This document shows, piece after piece, positions 1 to 6,315 of a stretch of DNA of 6,521 bases. This DNA comes from an uncultured Anaerostipes sp. GTDB lineage: Bacteria > Bacillota > Clostridia > Lachnospirales > Lachnospiraceae. The stretch spans positions 1-6,521 of the forward strand of contig CAAEIR010000258.1 of the NCBI GenBank assembly GCA_900756035.1, written 5' to 3'. Each line of letters begins with the position of its first letter. Within the stretch, counting starts at the first letter, position 1. A program made the position numbers and the translations under genes. The notes beneath the pieces are model-generated. The model did not search any database and was not told the DNA's origin. It saw only the letters and a list, made by a program, of their open reading frames with translations.

Positions 1-83
<83 letters not shown>

Positions 84-102
84 TAAGGGAAAGTCTGCTT
101 TT

Positions 103-131
103 TTGCGAACAATCAAATCGTGATTTTAAAT
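103..131 (+). promoter_or_regulatory. weak candidate promoter for the adhesin
   Basis: TTGCGA at 103-108 and TTAAAT at 126-131 are 17 bp apart. Each matches the sigma-A consensus at 4 of 6 positions. If used, transcription would start near 138, at the foot of the hairpin listed next, and the CAGA tract would lie about 20 bp upstream of the -35 box. The match is weak in AT-rich DNA where such boxes occur by chance. A promoter upstream of the window is equally possible. Confidence 0.2.
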
Positions 132-137
132 ACATAG

Positions 138-175
138 ACACCATTATATCTATTTTTAGGTATAGTGTTTTTTTT
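138..175 (+). terminator. AT-rich hairpin followed by a T run, in the adhesin leader
   Basis: TATATCTA (145-152) pairs with TAGGTATA (157-164) around a TTTT loop, with one G-U pair. Outside a 3-nt bulge, ACAC (138-141) pairs with GTGT (165-168). A T run continues to 175. This is the shape of an intrinsic terminator, although the stem is AT-rich and weak. It could end a gene lying left of the window or act as an attenuator in the adhesin leader, since the ribosome binding site begins only 13 bp after the T run. Confidence 0.35.
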
Positions 176-187
176 GTTCTAATGAAT

Positions 188-194
188 AGGGGAT
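188..194 (+). promoter_or_regulatory. ribosome binding site that decides the adhesin start
   Basis: AGGGGAT lies 8 nt before the ATG at 203. An in-frame ATG at 182 lies upstream of this site and has only a T-rich stretch before it, so 203 is preferred. The signal peptide also begins naturally at the later ATG, with MYKESVKK followed by the hydrophobic core. Confidence 0.7.
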
Positions 195-202
195 GTGCAA
201 AA

Positions 203-3200
203 ATGTATAAAGAGAGTGTCAAGAAGAATTTTCGTTACATAATGTCAAAATGTGTGTGTGTGGTTTTTGCAGTAATTTTAATATTAAATTGTATGCCTTT
301 GCAAATCAAAGCAGAAGAAAATACGAATGGGAATATAACAGATAGTGAATATAATCCAAAATATACTATTCAACATTACTTAAATTACCCAGCAATGGTT
401 TTAGATATTCCAAATAATGATAATAAGACAGGCATGGATTTAGTAAATGAGCAAGCATCTAAGACAGATACGATGATTGTATGGCGAACAGACGCTTCAC
501 GAGAAAACAATTTACCACGTAATTTTAAGAAACAAAATAGATATGGAGAAAACCATGATGTGAATGAATTATATGAACAAAGTCCACATTCTCAAATAAA
601 CTTAAATAATGATGGAAAAGTAAAAACAGAAAATGAATTACGAAAATTGTTCGCTGATGAGGAAACACATTTCTTTGAAAAATCACAAATGCGATTCATG
701 AATAAACTTTATAATGATGCAAGTGAAAATCATTATAATAAAAATTATACATTAAAACAGGTTTGGCTTTTGAGCGAAGGTCATGATAAAGATAGTACTA
801 AAGAAGCTGATTTTCATATTTTAAATGTACCTGTTATGGATGATGGAGTCCGTCATGATCCTTCTAAGTTTATTTTCACTAACTATAAGGACAATCCAGC
901 ATTTGATTCTACAAGTACTATAAACGCAGATGGTGTGAAATATATTGGAAATCCAAAAGACGGTTATACGATTTTAATTACTGAAGATACGGTCATTCGT
1001 CTAGTTTTTGAACCAACTACAGAAGAAAATTATAATTATGATGCAGTGAATTTTTTCGATTATGATATAACGGACGGATGGATTTATACTACAGAAGCTG
1101 CAGCTAAATTAGCAAGAAATGGTCAAGAGGTAAATAATATAAGCAAAAAGGTTGATGAGGCAATAAAAGAACAAACTTTAGATCAATTAGTTTCAAACAG
1201 TAAATTTACTGAAAATGGTAAACTTCCAACTTCTTATCAAAGCAAGGATGAATTGAAAAATGTAACATTTTATGCAAACACAGCAAAACAAGGTATAAAT
1301 AACCCAAATAATCTTCCTACTGGAGTAGATCAAAAATTTGCTTTTGGAAACGATAATGCTGGGACTGGATTAGGAAAGAATACTTGGGAGGATCCTAATG
1401 GTGTAGCGACATCATTAAATATGACTAATGCAGGAAATCGTGCTGGAACCAGTAAATGGGGTACTAAATTCTATGGTCCAAGTCTTCGAGGGGCAACATT
1501 TAATTTGGCTCAAGGTATCAATGAAAATGGAAGTATTAAGTGGAGTGAGGGGGTAAATGCGCCTCCAATCTTTTCAACAGCTAAAGATACTTTGAATTTA
1601 GATGGTATAGATAATCCAAATGGAATACAAGGGAAAACGGCATATTTAAAATATAGTGCATATGGAACAGAAAATTCTAAAGAAAATTATAGCTTACAGT
1701 TTTCGCGTTTGGGAGGTACATATACTTTATCTGGAGTTAAGAAAAATGAGGGGAACCAAGTTAGTAGTAATTTAGATAAATTTTCAAAAAACAAATCATC
1801 TATTTTTTCTAATGAATTTTGGCCGATGGATTATGCTTCTTCATATGGAACAGATGGACACGATCTTAAATTTGGAAATTTAAATTCCAAAGATCTTAGA
1901 AATTTTGTTGGAATTGATGGCTCTGCATCTAATGTATCTGGAACCCTTCCAACAAGTGATGATCAAGATAATGATCATAATTCTTACTTTGGTATGACAA
2001 CATATTTTGACTTTGTGTTACAACCTGGATATTGTGGACCATTGAATTACTTCTTTTATGGAGATGATGATTTATTAGTGTTCTTGTCAGAAACAACTGT
2101 TTCTGAGGATGGTACAGTTACAGTTGATCATACGAAAAATGTACAAGTGGCAGACATGGGTGGAGTTCACTCGTCATTAGGTATGTACATAGATTTGTGG
2201 GAATTTATCGATGGAGCAGAAGATATAAAAAATAGTGATGGAGATTCAATTGCCAAAGGTATTCCATATAAAGGTAAGAAGAAAACATATCGTTTATCTG
2301 TATATTACACCGAAAGAGGAGCATCTGGCTCTTCATGCTATATGAGATTTACAATTCCATTTGAAGAGTTGGCAACGAATCCAATTACTTTTGATCAAGA
2401 ACTTAAAATTGAGAAAATTGTTAAGAGCAATTCAGAAGAAGATAAAGGTGTATATGCATTTCAGTTGGATTTAACGACACCTAATGGAATTTCTATGGTT
2501 AATCAATATCCATATAAGAGATATGATGCAAATGGAAAAGTAATTAGTACTTCTAATGCTTCAATTGTCAGTGGAACAAAATTCTTTTTAAAGGATGGAG
2601 AGAAAGTGCTGATTTCTCATTTGCCAAAAGATACTGAGAAGGATTTGGAGAAAGGCTATGGATATACTGTAAGAGAATTAGGAAGAGTAGATTCATCTAG
2701 TACGGGATACCCTGATAACTTGAATCCAAGTAATGTTATAATTATTCCATTGACTCCAAAAGATTCAACAACCTTTATGACAGGAACAATTAAGGAGGGA
2801 TTAGGTCAAAATTTAACATTAGGTGTTAGTTATGAGGATGAATTTGATAAAAACAATTATGTTCGTTTTATTAATGCTAGAGAACCTGGAATGTTAGAAT
2901 TAGAAAAGCAATTATCTATTGGTACGGAATCAACAGATGAGGATTTCAATTTCAACGTCTATTTCACAAAAGCAGATGGGACGCCTTTGAACTCTTTATC
3001 ATTGTTTAAAAGCTTGACTGATATTGAAAGTCCAAACTGGGTTGAACAATCAGATATTGAATTGCAAGATGGTAAAGGCGTGTTATCAATTAAAGCTGGC
3101 GAAAAAGTTCTGATTTATAATTTACCCAAAGGGGCAACCTATACTATTACAGAAGCCAAAAACACATATTATGGGGTCAAAGAGATTGTTACTACAGGAA

Positions 3201-4129
3201 GTGGGAAGATAAATAAAGACGAAGATTCTGGAAAGGTTACTGGAACTATTATAGTGGATGAGAATGTGACCGAGATAGATCAAAAAAAGCCATCTAATAC
3301 CATTAAATATGTCAATGCAAAAACAGAAACAGGCGGCTTGACAGTAACAAAAGAAGTTGGAGGAACGCACGGCGATAAAGACAAGGAGTTCCATTTCACG
3401 ATAACGCTTGATAATAAGACAATTAGCGGAAAATTTGGGGATATGGACTTCACGGACGGCGTGGCTACATTCACATTGAAACACGGACAGAGCGCGACAG
3501 CGACGGGACTTCCTGCTGGTATTGGATATACCGCAGAAGAAACAGAAGCCAACCAGGACGGCTATGTAACTACATCTACAGGAGATAAAGGAACCGTTCC
3601 GGAGAATGGTGATGCAGATGTTAGTTTTACAAACACAAAGAGTATCACGGGCAATCTGACAGTAACAAAAGAAGTTGTGGGAACACACGGCGATAAAGAC
3701 AAGGAGTTCCATTTCACGGTTACGCTTGATAATAAGACAATTAGCGGAAAATTTGGGGATATGGACTTCACGGACGGCGTGGCTAAATTCACATTGAAAC
3801 ACGGACAGAGCGCGACAGCGACGGGACTTCCTGCTGGTATTGGATATACCGCAGAAGAAACAGAAGCCAACCAAGACGGCTATGAGACTACTTCTACTGC
3901 TGACAAAGGAACCGTTCCAGAGAATGGTAATGTGGAAATCAAGTTTATCAACCACAAGGAAGTAACATCAGAGAAGCCGTCAACACCTGATAAAACTGAC
4001 ACGCTAGACAGTCCAAAAACGGGTGACAGAGCAAATATAGAGTTATATATGTCATTGTGTGCGATGAGCGGACTATTAATTGCAATCTTAACCGTATTGA
4101 AGAAAAAGAAAATATCAGAGAACCGATAA
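203..4129 (+). CDS. large LPxTG-like cell-wall adhesin with fibro-slime domain and four Cna-B/SpaA-type repeats
   Basis: Probable surface adhesin or pilin-like protein of 1308 aa (start at 203; an alternative ATG at 182 adds 7 residues). Residues 1-37 are a signal peptide: basic N-region, core around CVCVVFAVILILN, likely cleavage after IKA. Residues 38 to about 590 form a long N-terminal region with motifs I associate with large gut-Firmicute adhesins: FFDYDITDG (284-292), FYANTAKQG (356-364), FWPMD (539-543). Residues about 595-722 resemble a fibro-slime/PA14-like domain: GDDDLLVF (from 620), MGGVH (652-656), VYYTERG (700-706). Four Cna-B-type stalk domains follow at about 734-896, 897-1042, 1046-1147 and 1152-1254. 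Each starts with a Lys-containing strand (IEKIVK, LEKQL, VTKEV twice) and ends with an Asn strand (FINAR, YVNAK, FTNTK, FINHK), as expected for Lys-Asn isopeptide bonds. The C-terminus has SPKTG (1270-1274), a membrane segment (about 1281-1299) and a KKKK tail, so sortase should anchor it to peptidoglycan. No sortase is encoded here. The ligand is unknown. The gene is followed by an ICE-type oriT, and the CAGA tract lies upstream. The reading frame stays open upstream to the window edge. Confidence 0.9.
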   Translation: MYKESVKKNFRYIMSKCVCVVFAVILILNCMPLQIKAEENTNGNITDSEYNPKYTIQHYLNYPAMVLDIPNNDNKTGMDLVNEQASKTDTMIVWRTDASRENNLPRNFKKQNRYGENHDVNELYEQSPHSQINLNNDGKVKTENELRKLFADEETHFFEKSQMRFMNKLYNDASENHYNKNYTLKQVWLLSEGHDKDSTKEADFHILNVPVMDDGVRHDPSKFIFTNYKDNPAFDSTSTINADGVKYIGNPKDGYTILITEDTVIRLVFEPTTEENYNYDAVNFFDYDITDGWIYTTEAAAKLARNGQEVNNISKKVDEAIKEQTLDQLVSNSKFTENGKLPTSYQSKDELKNVTFYANTAKQGINNPNNLPTGVDQKFAFGNDNAGTGLGKNTWEDPNGVATSLNMTNAGNRAGTSKWGTKFYGPSLRGATFNLAQGINENGSIKWSEGVNAPPIFSTAKDTLNLDGIDNPNGIQGKTAYLKYSAYGTENSKENYSLQFSRLGGTYTLSGVKKNEGNQVSSNLDKFSKNKSSIFSNEFWPMDYASSYGTDGHDLKFGNLNSKDLRNFVGIDGSASNVSGTLPTSDDQDNDHNSYFGMTTYFDFVLQPGYCGPLNYFFYGDDDLLVFLSETTVSEDGTVTVDHTKNVQVADMGGVHSSLGMYIDLWEFIDGAEDIKNSDGDSIAKGIPYKGKKKTYRLSVYYTERGASGSSCYMRFTIPFEELATNPITFDQELKIEKIVKSNSEEDKGVYAFQLDLTTPNGISMVNQYPYKRYDANGKVISTSNASIVSGTKFFLKDGEKVLISHLPKDTEKDLEKGYGYTVRELGRVDSSSTGYPDNLNPSNVIIIPLTPKDSTTFMTGTIKEGLGQNLTLGVSYEDEFDKNNYVRFINAREPGMLELEKQLSIGTESTDEDFNFNVYFTKADGTPLNSLSLFKSLTDIESPNWVEQSDIELQDGKGVLSIKAGEKVLIYNLPKGATYTITEAKNTYYGVKEIVTTGSGKINKDEDSGKVTGTIIVDENVTEIDQKKPSNTIKYVNAKTETGGLTVTKEVGGTHGDKDKEFHFTITLDNKTISGKFGDMDFTDGVATFTLKHGQSATATGLPAGIGYTAEETEANQDGYVTTSTGDKGTVPENGDADVSFTNTKSITGNLTVTKEVVGTHGDKDKEFHFTVTLDNKTISGKFGDMDFTDGVAKFTLKHGQSATATGLPAGIGYTAEETEANQDGYETTSTADKGTVPENGNVEIKFINHKEVTSEKPSTPDKTDTLDSPKTGDRANIELYMSLCAMSGLLIAILTVLKKKKISENR
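3338..3612 (+). repeat. tandem Cna-B-type domain repeat, copy 1
   Basis: First copy of a 318-bp (106-codon) tandem unit in the adhesin, encoding residues from LTVTKEV through GTVPENG. It is nearly identical to copy 2 at DNA level over about 275 bp, including long exact stretches. Only about five amino-acid changes occur in the first 90 residues. Similarity falls off after about 3612, in the final strand and linker. Base composition here looks richer in G+C than the upstream part of the gene. Confidence 0.93.
3656..3930 (+). repeat. tandem Cna-B-type domain repeat, copy 2
   Basis: Second copy, offset exactly 318 bp from copy 1. The frame is kept, so unit loss or gain by homologous recombination would change stalk length without breaking the protein. 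Copy 2 ends in FINHKEV, then a Ser/Thr/Pro/Lys-rich spacer and the SPKTG anchor. Synonymous and non-synonymous differences cluster at the ends of the unit. Confidence 0.93.
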
Positions 4130-4176
4130 AGATCTTTAAATAAGATTGTAATGGCTACACAACTCACATTGACGGA

Positions 4177-4293
4177 GTGAACCAGACACGCTGGCGGGGA
4201 AATCCCAAAATTTTTCCGCCATGTTTGCAAGTGGCTGGTTCACACCCTCTGTGGCGAGCGATTATTAAGCCCCCGTTATCTAACAAGGGGGGC
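4177..4293 (+). other. oriT: probable origin of transfer (oriT), Tn916/ICEBs1 type
   Basis: This stretch between the adhesin and the relaxase has the layout of a MOBT oriT. A long hairpin has outer arms GTGAACCAG (4177-4185) and CTGGTTCAC (4235-4243). Inside it, TGGCGGGGAAA (4192-4202) pairs with TTTTTCCGCCA (4211-4221), using two G-U pairs. About 25 bp further on, GCCCCC (4269-4274) and GGGGGC (4288-4293) flank a segment containing ATCTAACA. As I recall, the nic-region inverted repeats of ICEBs1 and Tn916 have the same plan: a C-run, a CTAACA-containing loop and a G-run. The Tn916 oriT also lies just upstream of orf20, matching the relaxase gene here. The exact nick position is not assigned. 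A small open frame (4177-4410) crosses the region but is not credible. Confidence 0.82.
4269..4293 (+). repeat. nic-type inverted repeat of oriT
   Basis: GCCCCC and GGGGGC are perfect arms with one extra G on the 3' side. The intervening segment includes ATCTAACA. This is the part of the region most like the relaxase cleavage sites of the Tn916 and ICEBs1 family. It is a likely relaxase recognition site. Confidence 0.75.
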
Positions 4294-4367
4294 ACAAAAA
4301 GCAAGAAACACTATACACTAACAAGCAGAAAACGTTGTATCTATAAGGCAAAACCGCATTTTTACAG

Positions 4368-4396
4368 TAGTGATATAAATTGTACCTGTATCACTA
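4368..4396. repeat. 8-bp perfect inverted repeat upstream of the relaxase
   Basis: TAGTGATA (4368-4375) and TATCACTA (4389-4396) are perfect inverted arms separated by 13 bp. No T run follows, so a terminator is unlikely. The spacing would suit a dimeric regulator's operator or an auxiliary relaxosome site between oriT and the relaxase. The identity of any binding protein cannot be told from here. Confidence 0.55.
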
Positions 4397-4420
4397 TGAA
4401 AATTGAATAGTAAACATGAG

Positions 4421-4466
4421 AAAGGCAGTTGATTTCAAAAAATGAGAAATTGATTGTCTTTTTCTT
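4421..4466 (+). terminator. 15-bp hairpin with T-rich tail, first of two in the relaxase leader
   Basis: Positions 4421-4435 pair with 4447-4461 over 15 bp including four G-U pairs, around an 11-nt loop. The T-rich stretch TTCTTTT follows. It could end read-through from the adhesin or act as an attenuator for the relaxase. The 5' arm can alternatively pair with the 3' arm of the next hairpin (AAAGGCA at 4421-4427 with TGCCTTT at 4508-4514). Confidence 0.6.
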
Positions 4467-4484
4467 TTGCAGAAATTTAAGTAC

Positions 4485-4516
4485 AGGCAATTATCAATTA
4501 TGGTAGTTGCCTTTTT
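4485..4516 (+). terminator. second hairpin with T run, just before the relaxase ribosome binding site
   Basis: AGGCAATTA (4485-4493) pairs with TAGTTGCCT (4504-4512), nine pairs with one G-U, followed directly by a T run to 4516. The ribosome binding site GGAGG (4522-4526) is six bases later. A terminator placed between leader and start codon is typical of attenuation. The 5' arm can also pair with part of the previous hairpin (ATTGTCT, 4453-4459), giving a competing fold. Confidence 0.62.
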
Positions 4517-4535
4517 AGATTGGAGGAATTTTTAA

Positions 4536-5739
4536 ATGAATGACAAAAACTTTATTGAAGAATTAAAACAAAAACGTGAGGAATACGGCGTAACACAAAC
4601 AAGATTAGCCGTTGCCTGTGGTATCAGTAGAGAGCATTATAACCGCATTGAAAAAGGAAAACTGCCACTGACAGACGAACTCAAAGAAACGATACAAAAA
4701 CAGATTGAGTGTTTCAATCCCCGAGAGCCGTTGTTCTTACTGATTGATTACTTTCGTGTCCGCTTTCCTACCACTGATGCATTAGCAATTATTCGTGATG
4801 TATTAAAACTGAATCCCGATTATATGCTTCTTGAAGATTACGGGAAATACGGATATGAAAGTCAGTATATCATTGGCGACATCAATGTAATGTGTTCCGT
4901 ACAAGAGCATTTAGGGGTGTTATTGGAATTGAAAGGTCGTGGGTGTCGTCAAATGGAAAGTTATTTACTTGCACAGGAACGCTCATGGTATGACTTCATG
5001 CTTGATTGTATGACAGCAGGCGGTAAGATGAAACGACTTGATTTAGCGGTTAATGACCGAGCAGGAATCCTTGATATTCCAATGTTAAAGGCAAAATATA
5101 AGGCAGGCGGATGTATTTCTTTCTTCCGCAAACAGAAAGATTATAGCGGTACGGATAAATGTGGCAACGATATACCACAGAACACAGGCGAAACACTTTA
5201 TCTTGGCTCAACAAGCAGTGAGTTATATATGTGTGCCTATCAAAAGAATTATGAGCAGTATGTCAAAAATGGTACAGAAATTGAAGATACAGAGATTAAG
5301 AACCGTTTTGAGATACGCATGAAGAATGAACGAGCCTATTATGCGGTTGTAGATTTACTGACCTATCGTGACGCAGAACGTACCGCTTTTTCTATCATTA
5401 ATCATTATGTCCGTTTTTGTCGATAGAGAGGACGACAAGCCGAAAAGTCAATGGAAAACAAATGAGGATTGGGCGTGGTTTGTAGGGGAAAACAGAGAGC
5501 CGATATGCTTAACCACAAAGCCAGAGCCTTACACTTTACAAAAGGCGTTGCATTGGCTACAAAGACAGGTTGCACCAACAGTAAAAATGGTACAGGCATT
5601 AGACAGAGAAAACCACACCACGATACTGAAAGATATGATTGAGCAGGCAGAACATAAACACCTATTACAATTAGAGAAATCAACCATAGAAGAAAGAATA
5701 GATACCGCTGTTTCACAAGAGAATGACGGTATTTTTTAA
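4536..5739 (+). pseudogene. frameshifted MOBT relaxase (Rep_trans family, Tn916 Orf20-like)
   Basis: Relaxase that would nick oriT to start conjugative or mobilization transfer. GGAGG at 4522-4526 sits 9 nt before the ATG. Residues about 1-55 form a Cro/C1-type helix-turn-helix (YGVTQTRLAVACGISREHYNRIEKG, with the TQTRLA and SREHYNRIE helices). From about residue 65 (PLFLLIDYFRVRFP) the protein matches the Rep_trans fold shared by Tn916 Orf20, ICEBs1 NicK and rolling-circle initiators, including TLYLGSTSSELYMCAYQK near residues 220-237. The first frame stops at 5424-5426 after HYVRFCR. The rest of the protein (VDREDDKPKSQWK through to the stop at 5737-5739) continues in the +1 frame. Deleting one T from the T5 run at 5414-5418 restores one frame of about 400 aa, close to the family's usual length. 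The break is therefore a single-base insertion, real or a sequencing error. Both parts otherwise look intact and undecayed. The oriT immediately upstream fits this role. Confidence 0.88.
5414..5418 (+). other. T5 homopolymer carrying the relaxase frameshift
   Basis: In-frame reading gives CGT TTT TGT CGA TAG. With four Ts the reading is CGT TTT GTC GAT, which continues as the conserved-looking sequence FVDREDD. The site is not a classical -1 slippery heptamer. Restoring the protein would need a +1 ribosomal shift or loss of one U by transcript slippage, and a 5-base run is short for the latter. Confidence 0.85.
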
Positions 5740-5772
5740 TTCCTGTAAAAAATGCAACAAAACTTCAACTTG

Positions 5773-6190
5773 CGTACAGATATGAAGTGAAAAAGTTAAA
5801 AAAGTTTTCTAAAAAATGTCGCAAATCGGATTTTTCCGGACAGTGTTATGCGGAAGAAGAAAATATTTTCATTTTCAACTTAGCAAATGGCACTTTCATT
5901 TCCCTATATGGAGTGAATGAAGAATGTCATTGTATAGTTGGCAGTTCTGGTATGGCATAGGTAGTTAGATTATGAAAAACTTCAATTTGTTTCATTCTCG
6001 ACTTAACAAATGGACTTTATGTGTACAGATATGGTGTGAAAGAAGAACTTGATTATTTTCGTGAATATGGAAGCAAAACATCATTGTGTATCCTTATATG
6101 GTGTGGAAGAACAGGAAACATTTTGATTATTTTATTTCTTTTGGAAGCAAATCACTGTTTATCGTACAGATATGAAATGAAAGAAGTATT
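5773..6190 (+). repeat. five degenerate copies of a short repeat encoding Y-x-YGVKEE-like peptides
   Basis: Related segments start near 5773, 5902, 6022, 6091 and 6163. The shared core is close to TACAGATATGGTGTGAAAGA, often preceded by AGCAAATGG or similar within 25 bp. In matching frames they read AYRYEVKK, SLYGVNEE, YRYGVKEE and YRYEMKE, with the fourth copy frame-shifted (TTATATGGTGTGGAAGAA). Spacing is about 129, 120, 69 and 72 bp. I do not recognise the family. It may be a decayed repeat protein or a small dispersed repeat. Confidence 0.6.
5805..5864 (+). repeat. imperfect direct repeat, left copy
   Basis: About 60 bp, starting TTTTCTAAA and containing the exact 15-mer GGACAGTGTTATGCG at 5838-5852, followed by an AAGAAGAAAAT tail. 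It recurs 450 bp downstream at 6255-6315 with scattered substitutions and one indel. The copy of the YGVKEE-type repeat just before it (5773) also has a match before the right copy (6163), so a longer unit may have been duplicated and then rearranged. Confidence 0.8.
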
Positions 6191-6254
6191 TTCATTAAAT
6201 GGTTAGCAATACCACTTTTTCAATCGAATGTTGGAGCAAGAAGAAATCATATTC

Positions 6255-6315
6255 TTTTCTAAAGAATAATACAAATCGTCATTTAGTGGACAGTGTTATG
6301 CGAAAAGAAGAAAAT
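6255..6315 (+). repeat. imperfect direct repeat, right copy
   Basis: Matches 5805-5864, with the exact 15-mer GGACAGTGTTATGCG at 6288-6302. Roughly 60 bp lie between the shared TACAGATATGAA motif and this copy that are absent from the left copy, so the two units differ by an insertion or deletion. It overlaps a short open frame (6199-6414) that is probably not a gene. Confidence 0.8.

Noticed and set aside
3122..3955. Long antisense open frame of 277 codons, and shorter ones, opposite the adhesin C-terminus
   Set aside because: They mirror the tandem repeat, show duplicated low-complexity peptides with many Cys/Ser/Phe, and lie opposite a strongly supported coding frame.
4177..4410. 77-codon open frame on the + strand between adhesin and relaxase
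   Set aside because: It runs straight through the oriT inverted repeats, has no convincing ribosome binding site and encodes no recognisable protein.
4047..5232. Shared GAGTTATATATGT in the adhesin 3' end and in the relaxase
   Set aside because: A 13-base AT-rich match inside two unrelated coding frames with no further similarity around it is probably chance.
5405..5716. 103-codon antisense frame opposite the relaxase C-terminal half
   Set aside because: The + strand frame continues the relaxase with matching family sequence, so this is a shadow.
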